64,000 nt of DNA from an uncultured Pelagibacteraceae bacterium (GTDB taxonomy: Bacteria > Pseudomonadota > Alphaproteobacteria > Pelagibacterales > Pelagibacteraceae), in NCBI GenBank assembly GCA_902561155.1, contig CACEOY010000003.1:62001-126000 (forward strand), given 5' to 3'. Positions within the stretch are counted from its first letter, which is position 1. Every line of letters begins with the position of its first letter. Below are positions 34,880-43,721 of the stretch, piece after piece. The notes below the pieces were generated by a model. The model did not search any database. It was not told the DNA's origin and saw only the letters and a program-made list of their open reading frames with translations. A program made the position numbers and the translations under genes.

Positions 34880-35364
34880 TAAATTTTTGATCCTCGAGTT
34901 TTAATTATTAACTGAAGTTCTTGAAATTCTTTGCAGTTACAGTTTTTAAGAACTGCCAGTCTTTCTTTTGCTTTTTCAATTCTGTTTGTTTGAACATAAA
35001 GTTCACCTAGGTATTCATTAATTCCGTTATGCTTTGGATCTAAGCTTAAACCTTTTAAATAAAACTTTTCTGCTTCATTAAAATTTCCAGACTTTCTTGA
35101 TGTAAAACCCATATAATTTAATATGTCTGGGTTGTTTTTGTCTTTTTTATTAGCTGTTTCTAACTTGTTAAAAGCTTCTTTATAAAGTTTAACTGCTTTA
35201 TCTTTTTTATCTTTTTTCTCAAGCTTTCCTGCTCTTTTAATTAATTTTACAGCTTCGTCATACATTGAGATTTTTGAAGAACTTCCTCCACTATCTCCAC
35301 CAGCTGCAAGTGCAAAATTGTTTATAAAATAAAAACTTATTAAAATAATTAAAATTTTTTTCAT
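34876..35364 (-). CDS. Secreted TPR-repeat protein
   Basis: This 162-residue protein has a signal peptide (probably cut after ALA near residue 20), a Gly/Ser-rich linker, then tetratricopeptide repeats (AVKLYKEAFNKLETANK, NYMGFTSRKSGNFNEAEKFYLKGLSLDP and following). It probably scaffolds another protein in the periplasm. Partners are not apparent. A Cys pair (NCNCKE) near the C-terminus is unusual. Confidence 0.82.
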   Translation of the reverse strand: MKKILIILISFYFINNFALAAGGDSGGSSSKISMYDEAVKLIKRAGKLEKKDKKDKAVKLYKEAFNKLETANKKDKNNPDILNYMGFTSRKSGNFNEAEKFYLKGLSLDPKHNGINEYLGELYVQTNRIEKAKERLAVLKNCNCKEFQELQLIIKTRGSKIY

Positions 35365-35395
35365 AATACTTCTTTAGTATTTTTTTTTTAATTTG

Positions 35396-36106
35396 TCATG
35401 CGACAGATGATCTTCCCCCATCAACTCCAATAATCTGTCCAGTTATCCAGGAACTATCTTTGCTTAATAAGAAATTCACTAAAGAAGAAAAATCATCACC
35501 TTCACCTATTCTTTTCAATGCATGCATTTTTGCAATACTTTCAGCCATCTTCTCATTTTTTAACATTGGTCCAGCCATCTTTGATTTTGAAAGACTTGGT
35601 GCTATACAATTTACCCTCACATGCGGCGCAAACTCAGCTGCCAATGCAACAGTTAAACCCTCTACAGCTGCTTTTGCAGAACTTATGATGCTATGATTTA
35701 AAAATCCTTTTCTAGCAGCAACAGTTGAAAACAAAACTATAGAACCTTTATTTTTTTTTAATTTATCATAAGTCGCTCTTATAATTTCAGTTGCAGATAT
35801 AAGATTTAAATTAAAGCACTGCATGTAATCACTTTTTTTTGTAAGTTTTAAAGGCTTTAAATCTATTGACCCTACACAAAAAGCTAAACCATCAATTTCA
35901 TCATTTCCTAAGTCGCTAATAATTTTATCGCTAAAATTTTCGTTTAATGCATCGGCCACAGTAAAGGAAGAGCCAAGTTCATTTGCTAGACTTGAGACAT
36001 CTTTCTCATTCCTACCTACTAAATGGGTTTTTCCCCCGTTTTTTTGAATATTTTTTGAAACTGCGGATCCAATAGAACCAGTAGCGCCTATAATTAATTT
36101 TTTCAT
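35396..36106 (-). CDS. Short-chain dehydrogenase/reductase
   Basis: I place the start at 36106 (MKKLIIGATGSIGS), since the 34 residues upstream in the open frame do not belong to an SDR. The 236-residue product has GATGSIGS as its nucleotide motif, and NHSIISSAKAAVEG as the active-site region where the usual Y-x3-K appears to be changed to I-x3-K (I-S-S-A-K). It ends ITGQIIGVDGGRSSVA. The missing catalytic Tyr points to an altered or atypical SDR. It is divergent from the photolyase gene. Confidence 0.78.
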   Translation of the reverse strand: MKKLIIGATGSIGSAVSKNIQKNGGKTHLVGRNEKDVSSLANELGSSFTVADALNENFSDKIISDLGNDEIDGLAFCVGSIDLKPLKLTKKSDYMQCFNLNLISATEIIRATYDKLKKNKGSIVLFSTVAARKGFLNHSIISSAKAAVEGLTVALAAEFAPHVRVNCIAPSLSKSKMAGPMLKNEKMAESIAKMHALKRIGEGDDFSSLVNFLLSKDSSWITGQIIGVDGGRSSVA

Positions 36107-36191
36107 AAGGTTAAATACCATGATCTGAGAAATTGGACAGCCTAATAATGACGCGTGTATTTTGTAATAAAAACAATATAAATTGATACCT

Positions 36192-37673
36192 ATGAAACTA
36201 TTCATCATTCTAGGAAATCAGCTGTTTAATCCAAAATATTTAAGCCCGTATAAAGATCACTTATTTTTTATGGCTGAAGATTATAACCTTTGCACCTTTG
36301 AAAAACATCACAAACTAAAAATACTTCTTTTTTTATCGTCCATGAGATCTTTTAAAGATGAATTAAAATCTAAAAATTTCAATGTTTTTTATAGAGACGG
36401 AAATAAAGATTTTAAACTTTCTTATGAAAAAAAACTTGAAAAAGTAATTAAAGAAAAAAAAATAAAAGAAATATCTTTTTTTGAAATAGAAGATAAATTT
36501 TTTGAGAAAAGAATTTTGTCATTAACTAAAAAAAACTCTTTAAAAGTAAATCAAATTAAAACGCCAATGTTTTTAATTAATAGAGATGAATTTAAAAACT
36601 ATCTTACAAAAAATAAAAGGCCCTTTATGGCTAATTTTTATAAAATAGTAAGAACTAAAATGAATTTACTAATGAATAAGAATGGCACGCCAAAAGGAAA
36701 TAAATGGAGTTTTGATGAAGAAAATAGAAAAAAATTACCAAATTCGATAAAAATTCCTAAAATTTCAAAAGTTAGAGAAACTAAGGAAACTACAGTGCTT
36801 AAAAAATTTATAAGCTCTAATTTTAAAAACCATCCAGGAGATCTTGATAAATTTTGGTTTCCAACGACTAGAAAAGATGCAAACAAATGGCTAGATGAAT
36901 TTTTAAAAGAGAGAATAAAATTATTTGGTGATTATGAGGATGCAGTAACTAATAAATCTAATACTGTATTTCATAGTGCTCTAAGCCCATTAATTAATTT
37001 AGGATTAATAACACCAAATGAAATTATAGAGAAATTAAAAAAAATTGAGAATAAAGTTCCAATAAATTCTTTAGAAGGTTACATAAGGCAAATTATTGGC
37101 TGGAGAGAATTCATGAGAGGAATTTATCAAAATTTTGACCAAAGATTAGAGAAAACAAATTTTTTTAATCATAAAAGAAAAATGAAAAATACTTGGTATA
37201 ATGGAACCACTGGTTTGGATCCTCTCGATCATGCAATTAATAATGCAAAAAATTTTGGATGGTCACATCATATAGAAAGGTTAATGATATTAGCGAACAT
37301 CATGAATCTATGTGAAATTCATCCTAAACAAGTTTTTAAATGGTTTATGGAAATGTTTGTAGACTCTTCTGACTGGGTAATGTCCCCTAACGTTTATGGT
37401 ATGGGTTTATTTAGTGACGGCGGTATATTTGCAACAAAACCATATATTTGTGGATCTAGTTATTTTTTAAAGATGATGCATTTTAAAAAAGGTCCTTGGT
37501 GTGATGTGATGGATGGATTATATTGGAAATTTATCGACAGGCATAAAACTTTTTTTTTAAAAAATCCTCGCCTTGCAATGATGGTAAGAATTTCAGAAAA
37601 AATGAATAAAGAGAGAAAAACAAGAATATTTAAAGCAGCAAATAATTTTATAAAAGAAAATACAAATGGTTAA
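36192..37673 (+). CDS. Cryptochrome/photolyase family protein (FeS-BCP/PhrB-like) lacking most cluster cysteines
   Basis: I use the ATG at 36192; a TTG three codons upstream is also open. The 493-residue protein has the PhrB-type layout: an N-terminal alpha/beta antenna domain from MKLFIILGNQLF, and the FAD domain with GYIRQIIGWREFMRG, WYNGTTGLDPLDHAI, WSHHIERLM and NVYGMGLFSDGG. In PhrB four Cys bind a 4Fe-4S cluster. By alignment from memory three of these are gone: one site reads P in GLDPLD, and the paired NYCxxC segment is missing; only C in GPWCDVMDG remains. It is probably a (6-4) photolyase relative without the cluster. Confidence 0.82.
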   Translation: MKLFIILGNQLFNPKYLSPYKDHLFFMAEDYNLCTFEKHHKLKILLFLSSMRSFKDELKSKNFNVFYRDGNKDFKLSYEKKLEKVIKEKKIKEISFFEIEDKFFEKRILSLTKKNSLKVNQIKTPMFLINRDEFKNYLTKNKRPFMANFYKIVRTKMNLLMNKNGTPKGNKWSFDEENRKKLPNSIKIPKISKVRETKETTVLKKFISSNFKNHPGDLDKFWFPTTRKDANKWLDEFLKERIKLFGDYEDAVTNKSNTVFHSALSPLINLGLITPNEIIEKLKKIENKVPINSLEGYIRQIIGWREFMRGIYQNFDQRLEKTNFFNHKRKMKNTWYNGTTGLDPLDHAINNAKNFGWSHHIERLMILANIMNLCEIHPKQVFKWFMEMFVDSSDWVMSPNVYGMGLFSDGGIFATKPYICGSSYFLKMMHFKKGPWCDVMDGLYWKFIDRHKTFFLKNPRLAMMVRISEKMNKERKTRIFKAANNFIKENTNG

Positions 37674-38016
37674 AGTTTTTTTCAATAATTCTTGTAATAT
37701 ATGTAGGACAGAAATTAATCATTATAAAAAACATAGTGATGAAAATATTAATTGGATTGATGTTACAGATAATCAAGAAGCACAAAATGTTACCTCAAAA
37801 TCTTATAAAGAACTTTTAAGAAGGATGCACGTTATACAAGACGGTAAGGTTATTGATGGTGCTGAGTCATTTTTGATTATATGGAAAAATATTCCAAAAT
37901 ATAAATTTTTATATAAAATTTTTAAAATTAAACCCTTATTTTTTTTTCTAAATATTTTTTATGAAATTGCCGCTTATTTTTTATTTTTAAAAAATAAACA
38001 CCTTTTAAAAAAATGA
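37666..38016 (+). CDS. DCC family thiol-disulfide oxidoreductase-like protein (DUF393)
   Basis: This 116-residue protein has the N-terminal C10-x2-C13 motif (NSCNICRTE) and an aspartate-rich second segment of the DUF393 family, then a hydrophobic C-terminal stretch (about residues 80-105) likely to be a membrane anchor. It overlaps the photolyase gene by eight bases and the DUF2256 gene by four, indicating a translationally coupled unit. Members often sit near photolyases. The function is unknown. Confidence 0.85.
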   Translation: MVKVFFNNSCNICRTEINHYKKHSDENINWIDVTDNQEAQNVTSKSYKELLRRMHVIQDGKVIDGAESFLIIWKNIPKYKFLYKIFKIKPLFFFLNIFYEIAAYFLFLKNKHLLKK

Positions 38017-38147
38017 AAAAGAGCCAACTTCCAAAGAAAGTTTGCCCCGTATGTAATAAATCTTTTAATTGGCGCAAAAAATGGAGGCTTAATTGGGAAA
38101 AAGTAAAATATTGTTCTAAGAAATGCTCTAAATCTAGTTCAATTTAA
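38013..38147 (+). CDS. DUF2256 family small zinc-ribbon-like protein
   Basis: This 44-residue frame begins [18 protein letters not shown] and has C11, C14, C34 and C38 arranged as a small zinc knuckle, with [15 protein letters not shown] between, which is the DUF2256 pattern. It overlaps the DCC gene by four bases (ATGA) and is convergent with the second photolyase by 14 bases. DUF2256 genes are frequent next to cryptochrome/photolyase genes in other bacteria, as I recall. Confidence 0.78.
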   Translation: MKKSQLPKKVCPVCNKSFNWRKKWRLNWEKVKYCSKKCSKSSSI

Positions 38148-39273
38148 AAGTAGATAATATTATTGGTATATTTGACTTAAAATTAAAATAACCTTTATTA
38201 GAGAACTTCCAACAAAACTCATCTTCATTTCGGGTAATGAAATTTAGAGCTAGGTCATTATTCTTTATCAATCTTTTTAAAAAAGAGAAATTTTCTCCGA
38301 TTGAAGGGTATACAACATCAAATTTTTTGGAGTTTTTAATTAAATTTATTAAACCGTTTCCATCTAATAATTCAGCCTTAAATTGATATTCATTAAATTG
38401 TGATTTAACAACAGCTTTTTTATAGTCTATAACTTTTGAAGATAGCTTAAGAGACCTATTTTTATTATCCAATAAAACAAAATAAATTTTTTTGTATTTT
38501 TTTAGATCAAAAAAATCAATATGCATTTCATTTTCAAATACAATCAATTGTTCGTTTATTTCTTCACTTTTATTTATTTGAAAGGGTGAAATTTTATATT
38601 CTCTTTTGTCAATAATCGGTAAGGCAGTCTCATTCAGCTTAACATTTTTATATTTATTATTTGTAAATTTACTTATATTCCATGATTGGGCTAAATAATT
38701 TTTTCCTTTTGTTTGTATTCCAGCAACCCATCGCCAACTTAAAGTATTGGAGGCTGCATCCCCATCAAATAAATGTTTCATGAAAAACTCTGCTCCCTTT
38801 TGCCAGGGTAATCCTAGTGTGAATATCCAAATACTAGCAAACAACATCCGCGTGTGATTATGAAGATAATTAAAATTTTTAAGTTCGTTTACCCAATCAT
38901 TAAAACATTCAATTTCAGTTTCACCTTTGACGGCTTTAAGATATTTTTCGTCTTCTTTTATAGTTTTAAGATCTTCTATGAAATCAGTCCAAACTTTTGG
39001 TCTTAGTTCGAGCCATCCTTTCCAGTATACTCTCCAAAATATTTCTTGAATAAATTTATCTACTTTTTGGAAAGGATATTTCTTCAGTACAAGTTTCGTA
39101 GTTTCATATTCGTTAATTAATCTATGAGTAATATATGGAGATAAACAAGAAACATTACTCCTATTATTTACACCAAAATCAAAATTTCTTTTTGAATTAT
39201 AATTTGAAATATCGTTTTCAATATATTTATTAAGCTTATCTAAAACTTCTGATCTTGAGGTTACAAATTGCAT
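38134..39273 (-). CDS. Photolyase FAD-binding-domain protein with an N-terminal FAD domain and a C-terminal extension
   Basis: This 379-residue protein has a photolyase/cryptochrome FAD domain in its first 205 residues ([57 protein letters not shown]). There is no N-terminal antenna domain. Instead residues about 250-379 form strand-helix segments ([28 protein letters not shown]) that could be a Rossmann-like domain placed after the FAD domain. This looks like a permuted or derived photolyase. Whether it repairs DNA is unknown. It is convergent with the DUF2256 gene. Confidence 0.75.
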   Translation of the reverse strand: MQFVTSRSEVLDKLNKYIENDISNYNSKRNFDFGVNNRSNVSCLSPYITHRLINEYETTKLVLKKYPFQKVDKFIQEIFWRVYWKGWLELRPKVWTDFIEDLKTIKEDEKYLKAVKGETEIECFNDWVNELKNFNYLHNHTRMLFASIWIFTLGLPWQKGAEFFMKHLFDGDAASNTLSWRWVAGIQTKGKNYLAQSWNISKFTNNKYKNVKLNETALPIIDKREYKISPFQINKSEEINEQLIVFENEMHIDFFDLKKYKKIYFVLLDNKNRSLKLSSKVIDYKKAVVKSQFNEYQFKAELLDGNGLINLIKNSKKFDVVYPSIGENFSFLKRLIKNNDLALNFITRNEDEFCWKFSNKGYFNFKSNIPIILSTFKLN

Positions 39274-39473
39274 TAATCCTCGTCATCCCTCCAGTCATCT
39301 ATATACAATTTCCAACAAGCAAATGTTACGCAAATTATTCCAACAGAAAATCCTAGAAGCACTCCATTTTCTTTTCCTAAATATATAGAACCATAGTGAG
39401 CGCTTAAAATTGGCGGTCCTACTAGAATCAATCCAACTATAATATATCTATAAATGAAAGGAGGACGTTTCAA
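39273..39473 (-). CDS. Small two-helix membrane protein with TTG start
   Basis: This 66-residue frame has two predicted helices (about 10-26 and 36-54) and an acidic tail (DDWRDDED). The first codon is TTG, which overlaps the upstream TGA stop as TTGA, so translation by re-initiation is likely; no in-frame ATG follows nearby. Its stop overlaps the photolyase start by one base. Function unknown. Confidence 0.55.
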   Translation of the reverse strand: MKRPPFIYRYIIVGLILVGPPILSAHYGSIYLGKENGVLLGFSVGIICVTFACWKLYIDDWRDDED

Positions 39474-39925
39474 ATAGTGTTCCCTTGATCAAATGGTTGT
39501 GAAACAGCAGAAGTAAACCAGCAATCGCTGCAATCTTTATCATTGCCTTTTTGTACATGCCACTCGTAAAAAAATAATTTCTTATCATCGTCTAATACTT
39601 CAACACCATAAATAAAAGTATTAGGGCTATTACTAATTAAATTTATTTTATGTGACGAATGGTTTAAAAGAATTTTATACTGCTGGCCAAGCAACATACC
39701 CTCAAATCTTTTGTATGGGCCAGTAAATTTTTTATTATCTGGGTGAGCAAAAAGCCAAGTTTGTTTTATTCCATCATTAAACTTGTTATTTTTTTTTAAT
39801 GCTTCTAGTTGAATTTTTACTACATCGAAAGCAGATAAATCTTTTGATGGTTTAATCATTTCTGCATTTAGAGTATTAAATGTAAGTACAAATAATAAAG
39901 TTATAAATATTTTTTTCAATTCCAT
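39470..39925 (-). CDS. Secreted DUF4864-like protein
   Basis: This 151-residue protein has a signal peptide (cleavage near residue 21) and a compact domain with DVVKIQLEALKKNN, GIKQTWLFAHPDNKKFTGPY and FFYEWHVQKGND, resembling the DUF4864 family of photosynthetic and marine bacteria. A CSDC pair near the C-terminus may form a disulfide. It lies between msrA (10-base overlap) and the small membrane protein. Function is unknown; the context suggests stress response. Confidence 0.65.
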   Translation of the reverse strand: MELKKIFITLLFVLTFNTLNAEMIKPSKDLSAFDVVKIQLEALKKNNKFNDGIKQTWLFAHPDNKKFTGPYKRFEGMLLGQQYKILLNHSSHKINLISNSPNTFIYGVEVLDDDKKLFFYEWHVQKGNDKDCSDCWFTSAVSQPFDQGNTI

Positions 39926-40488
39926 ATCTTTTTTAATGTTTCTTCTCTTTTACAAGCGTTTTTGTACATTAGATAACGAATAAAATTTTTTTCATAATAA
40001 TCTTGGTGATAATTTTCAGCAGGGTAAAAAATGTCAAATTTCCAAACTAAAGTAACGATTTTTTTATCAAATTTTTTTTCTATTTCTTTAAATGATTGAT
40101 CAATAAGTTCTTTTTGACTATTATTTTCAAAAAAAATCACAGATCTATAACTTTTGCCTTTATCACAAAATTGACCTGAAGCATCGAAGGGATCAATATT
40201 TTTCCAATAAACATTTAATAAATCTTTATAGCTCACCAATAAAGGGTTATATGTAACCTCTATTACTTCTACGTGACCAGTATCTTTGTAAATAACATCC
40301 TCATATTTTGGATTTTTTAAATGCCCTCCCGAGTAACCAGAAATTGATGATAAAACTCCATCTACTTGATCGTAAGATTCTTCCATACACCAAAAGCAAC
40401 CTCCTGCAAAATATGCTTTTTTAGTTTCTATTGCGAATACGTTTAGGTTTAAAAAATAAATAAATAAGATTAGAGTAATTTTTTTCAT
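39916..40488 (-). CDS. msrA: Peptide methionine sulfoxide reductase MsrA, exported
   Basis: This 190-residue protein has a signal peptide ending near residue 19 and the MsrA signature GGCFWCMEE with catalytic C31. SGYSGGHLKNPKYEDV and DGTGHVE-like KDTGHVEVIEVTY follow. It reduces methionine-S-sulfoxide in periplasmic proteins. It leads an operon with the DUF4864-like protein, the small membrane protein and the second photolyase. Export of MsrA suits protection from photooxidation. Confidence 0.93.
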   Translation of the reverse strand: MKKITLILFIYFLNLNVFAIETKKAYFAGGCFWCMEESYDQVDGVLSSISGYSGGHLKNPKYEDVIYKDTGHVEVIEVTYNPLLVSYKDLLNVYWKNIDPFDASGQFCDKGKSYRSVIFFENNSQKELIDQSFKEIEKKFDKKIVTLVWKFDIFYPAENYHQDYYEKNFIRYLMYKNACKREETLKKIWN

Positions 40489-40512
40489 TGAAAAGATGAT
40501 ATATTAATTATT

Positions 40513-40677
40513 ATGAAAAACGATGATCAAATTGTCATAGATGAAAATAATGATTTAAATAATATTATCTGTGAGGAATGTAAAAAAGAAGATGAAAGTG
40601 TCAAACAAAATTTAATTATGCATGGTTTTAAATTTTGTAATAGCTGCAAACTATCAAAAACAATTTTTCCGATCTAA
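40513..40677 (+). CDS. Small double-CxxC protein, unknown
   Basis: This 54-residue frame has C20-x2-C23 and C42-x2-C45, spaced as a small zinc ribbon, with an acidic N-terminal half. I do not recognise a family. It is divergent from msrA with a 24-base gap and overlaps the convergent YIP1 gene by four bases. The regular Cys spacing suggests it is real. Confidence 0.55.
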   Translation: MKNDDQIVIDENNDLNNIICEECKKEDESVKQNLIMHGFKFCNSCKLSKTIFPI

Positions 40678-41195
40678 AAATTTCTAAATAAAATTAAAAT
40701 TGTAAATAATAAAATCGCTTGAAATAACCAGGCTACAATTACAACGCCTAAAGCTCTCCACAAAGATTTGTAGTCTAAAGCAGCTCTCACCCCAACTACC
40801 ATACAAGCTAACATCCAGAAAGCTGACCCAATAAAAGTTACCGCCATTAGATCTGGTGTTACACCAAATACCCTTAACAAACCTGGAGCGCTAGAAAATC
40901 CTATAGTTCTTAATAACTCACCATGATTACTCTTAGTATTTTTTTCAGGAAATAATTTTACGCCAACAAAATAAATAATATATGCCCACACGTACCAACT
41001 GATTAGAGAAAAAATTGGAGCTAATAAAAAATTAGATGCTCCTAATTGTAAAGCGCCCACACCTGCAGCTATACTTGAAAGTACAACGACTAGGCCAGCT
41101 TGGATTGTTGCTGACTTATCTCGCTCCACCTCTTCATAGAGCTCAACATCAATTTTGATGGCTCTAAATATTCTATTCAAAAAATTTTTAAACAT
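40674..41195 (-). CDS. YIP1 family membrane protein
   Basis: This 173-residue protein has a cytosolic N-terminus with an acidic patch (DVELYEEVERDKSA) and five predicted helices, including FSSAPGLLRVFGV and MLACMVVGVRAALDY, characteristic of bacterial YIP1 proteins. Their function is not established. It follows the hisN-like gene by seven bases on the same strand. Confidence 0.82.
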   Translation of the reverse strand: MFKNFLNRIFRAIKIDVELYEEVERDKSATIQAGLVVVLSSIAAGVGALQLGASNFLLAPIFSLISWYVWAYIIYFVGVKLFPEKNTKSNHGELLRTIGFSSAPGLLRVFGVTPDLMAVTFIGSAFWMLACMVVGVRAALDYKSLWRALGVVIVAWLFQAILLFTILILFRNF

Positions 41196-41202
41196 TCAAA
41201 AA

Positions 41203-41985
41203 TTAACTCTTTAATAGCTTTAATAGTTTATAATGCAATTTTTTATTTGAAGTTGCCAAGATATTTCCAGCTTTTTCAGCATTTTTATTATTCCATGTGG
41301 TAATAAAACCACCAGCATTTTCCACAATTGGAATAATTGCGGCAACATCATATATTTTAAGATTAGACTCTATTACTGCATCTAATTTACCTTCTGCAAG
41401 TAAACAATAACTGAATGCATCAAGTGTAATCCTGTTTATATTCTTACTCAATCTATCTAACTTTTTTAATATTTTTAAATTTTTATTTTGATTATGAAAA
41501 TTGCACAGAATTTTTGTTTTTTTGAAATTAGTTACCGAATTTGTTTTCAATTTTTTTTTTTTATTTTTGTCTAAAATGTATGAAGTGTTATTATAGCTTA
41601 TATAGGTTTTTTTTAATTCTGGAAAATTAGCCATACCTATTATTGATTTCTTTTTGTAAATCATACCAACTAAATTAGACCAAGTAGGAAGACCAGCAAC
41701 AAATGCCTTTGTTCCATCTATTGGGTCAATTATCCAGTAGTTTTTGTTTTTGGTTTTTTTCTCTTTAAATTCCTCTCCAATAATCCCGTCATTGGGAAAT
41801 GATTTTACAATAAAAGCTCTTATCATCTTTTCAAAACTTTTATCGAAATTAGTTACTGGATTGAATATTTTTTTTCTTTTTGATTTATTGTTTATAATTA
41901 ATTTTTTTTTGGAATTTAATTTATAAAATTTATTTAGTTTAGAGGATAAATTATATAAAAATTTAATAGCTTTATTCTGGTCCAT
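41203..41985 (-). CDS. hisN: Inositol monophosphatase family protein, candidate histidinol-phosphatase
   Basis: I choose the ATG at 41985 (MDQNKAIKFL); the upstream part of the open frame is hydrophobic and unrelated. The 260-residue product has the family motifs VTNFDKSFEKMI, GEEF, DPIDGTKAFVAGLPTWS and the C-terminal IYDVAAIIPIVENAGG. The FVAGLPTW segment is typical of the HisN type, which dephosphorylates histidinol phosphate. A general inositol phosphatase is possible. Its function complements hisI at 34032-34499. Confidence 0.75.
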   Translation of the reverse strand: MDQNKAIKFLYNLSSKLNKFYKLNSKKKLIINNKSKRKKIFNPVTNFDKSFEKMIRAFIVKSFPNDGIIGEEFKEKKTKNKNYWIIDPIDGTKAFVAGLPTWSNLVGMIYKKKSIIGMANFPELKKTYISYNNTSYILDKNKKKKLKTNSVTNFKKTKILCNFHNQNKNLKILKKLDRLSKNINRITLDAFSYCLLAEGKLDAVIESNLKIYDVAAIIPIVENAGGFITTWNNKNAEKAGNILATSNKKLHYKLLKLLKS

Positions 41986-42019
41986 ATAAGTATATAACTT
42001 AATTAAAAAGTTTTTAAAT

Positions 42020-42490
42020 ATGAAAATAAACGAAAAGATAATCCCAATAATTTTAGGTTTATCAGCGGCACTGATCATAGGAGTGTTGGCTTTTTTGAGT
42101 TTTGAGACTTCTTATGGATATTGGTTAGTATTTTCCTTTGGCGCTACAACTTTTAGTGTTTTAGTATTTTATCAAGCCGATATGGCTCAACCCAAAAATG
42201 TTTTCTTTGGTCATCTTGTATCAATAACAATAGGTATCTTATTTAATGAAATTTTTGGAATGTCATTTATTACTTTGGGATTAGCAGTTGGATTTGCTTT
42301 AGCCTTGATGATGTATTTTAAAGTGGAGCATCCTCCAGCAGCCGCAAATCCTTTGATAGCCCTTTTATCAGATGTATCATTTGAATTTATCTTCTTGCCT
42401 GTCGCAGCTGGAGCAATAATTATAATTATTTTATCAATTTTAATAAACAAATATTTATTAAAAAGAAATTATCCAACAAAATTTTTCTAA
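42020..42490 (+). CDS. HPP family membrane protein
   Basis: This 156-residue protein has four membrane helices and the eponymous EHPPAAANPL motif near residue 105. Family members include a chloroplast and cyanobacterial nitrite transporter, but most bacterial ones are uncharacterised. It is divergent from the hisN-like gene and convergent with tspO, overlapping by four bases. Confidence 0.85.
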   Translation: MKINEKIIPIILGLSAALIIGVLAFLSFETSYGYWLVFSFGATTFSVLVFYQADMAQPKNVFFGHLVSITIGILFNEIFGMSFITLGLAVGFALALMMYFKVEHPPAAANPLIALLSDVSFEFIFLPVAAGAIIIIILSILINKYLLKRNYPTKFF

Positions 42491-42948
42491 TTATAAATAA
42501 AAATATAGCTATTTAAAATTAACGCATATGAACTCCATAAAAAATAAGGGATCATTAAATAATAGCTGATCTTGTCTATTTTAAAGTATTCTTTCAAAAG
42601 AAATATGATGAACGCTAATATAATAATTAAATTTATTAATGCTAAACCTATTTGGTGAAATCCAAAAAAGGCAATGCTCCATGTACTATTAAAAAAAAGA
42701 TGAATAAAATAAATCTTAAGAATATATTTATTTTTTGTATTAAACCAAATTTTCCATATTGCTACTGACATCAAAATATATAACGTTGTCCAAACAGGTC
42801 CGAAAACCCATGCTGGAGGATTAAAAGGTGCTAGTGTTAATTGTGAGTACCAAGGTTCTTTAAAAGCTGAAGTAGTAAAACCGCCAATTGCAGAGGCTAA
42901 AAAAGTAATGGTTAATATTATAAATAATGATAAATATTTATTATTCAT
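42487..42948 (-). CDS. tspO: TspO/MBR family tryptophan-rich sensory protein
   Basis: I place the start at 42948 (MNNKYLSLFI), as upstream residues in the open frame lack family similarity. The 153-residue protein has five helices and the TspO hallmarks EPWYSQLTLAPFNPPAWVFGPVWTTLY-like region and WSIAFFGFHQIG. TspO binds porphyrins and affects oxygen- and light-dependent responses in alphaproteobacteria. It is divergent from an SDR gene with a 20-base gap. Confidence 0.87.
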   Translation of the reverse strand: MNNKYLSLFIILTITFLASAIGGFTTSAFKEPWYSQLTLAPFNPPAWVFGPVWTTLYILMSVAIWKIWFNTKNKYILKIYFIHLFFNSTWSIAFFGFHQIGLALINLIIILAFIIFLLKEYFKIDKISYYLMIPYFLWSSYALILNSYIFIYN

Positions 42949-42968
42949 TATTAAAATATAAACTTTAT

Positions 42969-43721
42969 ATGTCAGAAAAACAGAAAAAAATTTGGATAAC
43001 TGGTGCAAGTAGCGGGATAGGAAAATCAGTTGCTGAAAAGTTTGCCAATGAGGGTTGGAAAGTTGCAGTGTCAGCTAGAAGAAAAGAACTTCTTGATGAA
43101 TTAGCTAAAAATCCTAATATAGTATCTTTTCCTCTCGATGTTACTAATCGAAATCAAATTAATGAAGTTTTTAAAAATATTCTAGATAATTTTGGCGAAT
43201 TAGATATATGTTTATTTTCTAGCGGTACATATGAGCCGAAAGACGAACAAAATATCGATCCTGACAAAATAAAGAATGTAATAAATGTAAATTTTATAGG
43301 TGTAATCGATTGTGTAAAATCTGTTGAAAGGTATTTTAAAGATAAGAAATCTGGACATATTTCAATAGTTTCATCTATTGCGGGTTATAGAGGGTTGCCA
43401 AATTCAAGTGGATATGGACCATCTAAAGCTGCCTTAACTAATTTTAGTGAGAGCATTTATTTTGATTTTAAAAAATTTGGAGTGAGAGTTTCAGTTGTAT
43501 CACCCGGGTTTATAAAAACCCCATTGACTGATAAAAACGAATTTCCGATGCCATTTTTAAAAACTCCTGAGTATGCAGCAGAAAAAATTTTTAATGGCTT
43601 AGTAAAAAGTAGTGCTTTTGAAATTCATTTTCCAAAAGGATTAACTTTGACCTTAAAATTTTTAAGAATATTGCCTTATAGACTTTATTTATTTTTAGTA
43701 GAAAAGCTCGTTAAGAGGTAG
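42969..43721 (+). CDS. Short-chain dehydrogenase/reductase
   Basis: I choose the ATG at 42969 (MSEKQKKIWI), since the upstream frame lies over the tspO start. The 250-residue protein has TGASSGIG, the catalytic SSIAGYRGLPNSSGYGPSKAALTNFSE-like region with Y-x3-K (YGPSK), and a basic C-terminal tail that may touch the membrane (KFLRILPYRLYLF). This SDR type is common beside flavin amine oxidase, DUF1365 and CFA-like genes in other proteobacteria, as I recall. Its stop meets the convergent sod gene exactly. Confidence 0.87.
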   Translation: MSEKQKKIWITGASSGIGKSVAEKFANEGWKVAVSARRKELLDELAKNPNIVSFPLDVTNRNQINEVFKNILDNFGELDICLFSSGTYEPKDEQNIDPDKIKNVINVNFIGVIDCVKSVERYFKDKKSGHISIVSSIAGYRGLPNSSGYGPSKAALTNFSESIYFDFKKFGVRVSVVSPGFIKTPLTDKNEFPMPFLKTPEYAAEKIFNGLVKSSAFEIHFPKGLTLTLKFLRILPYRLYLFLVEKLVKR

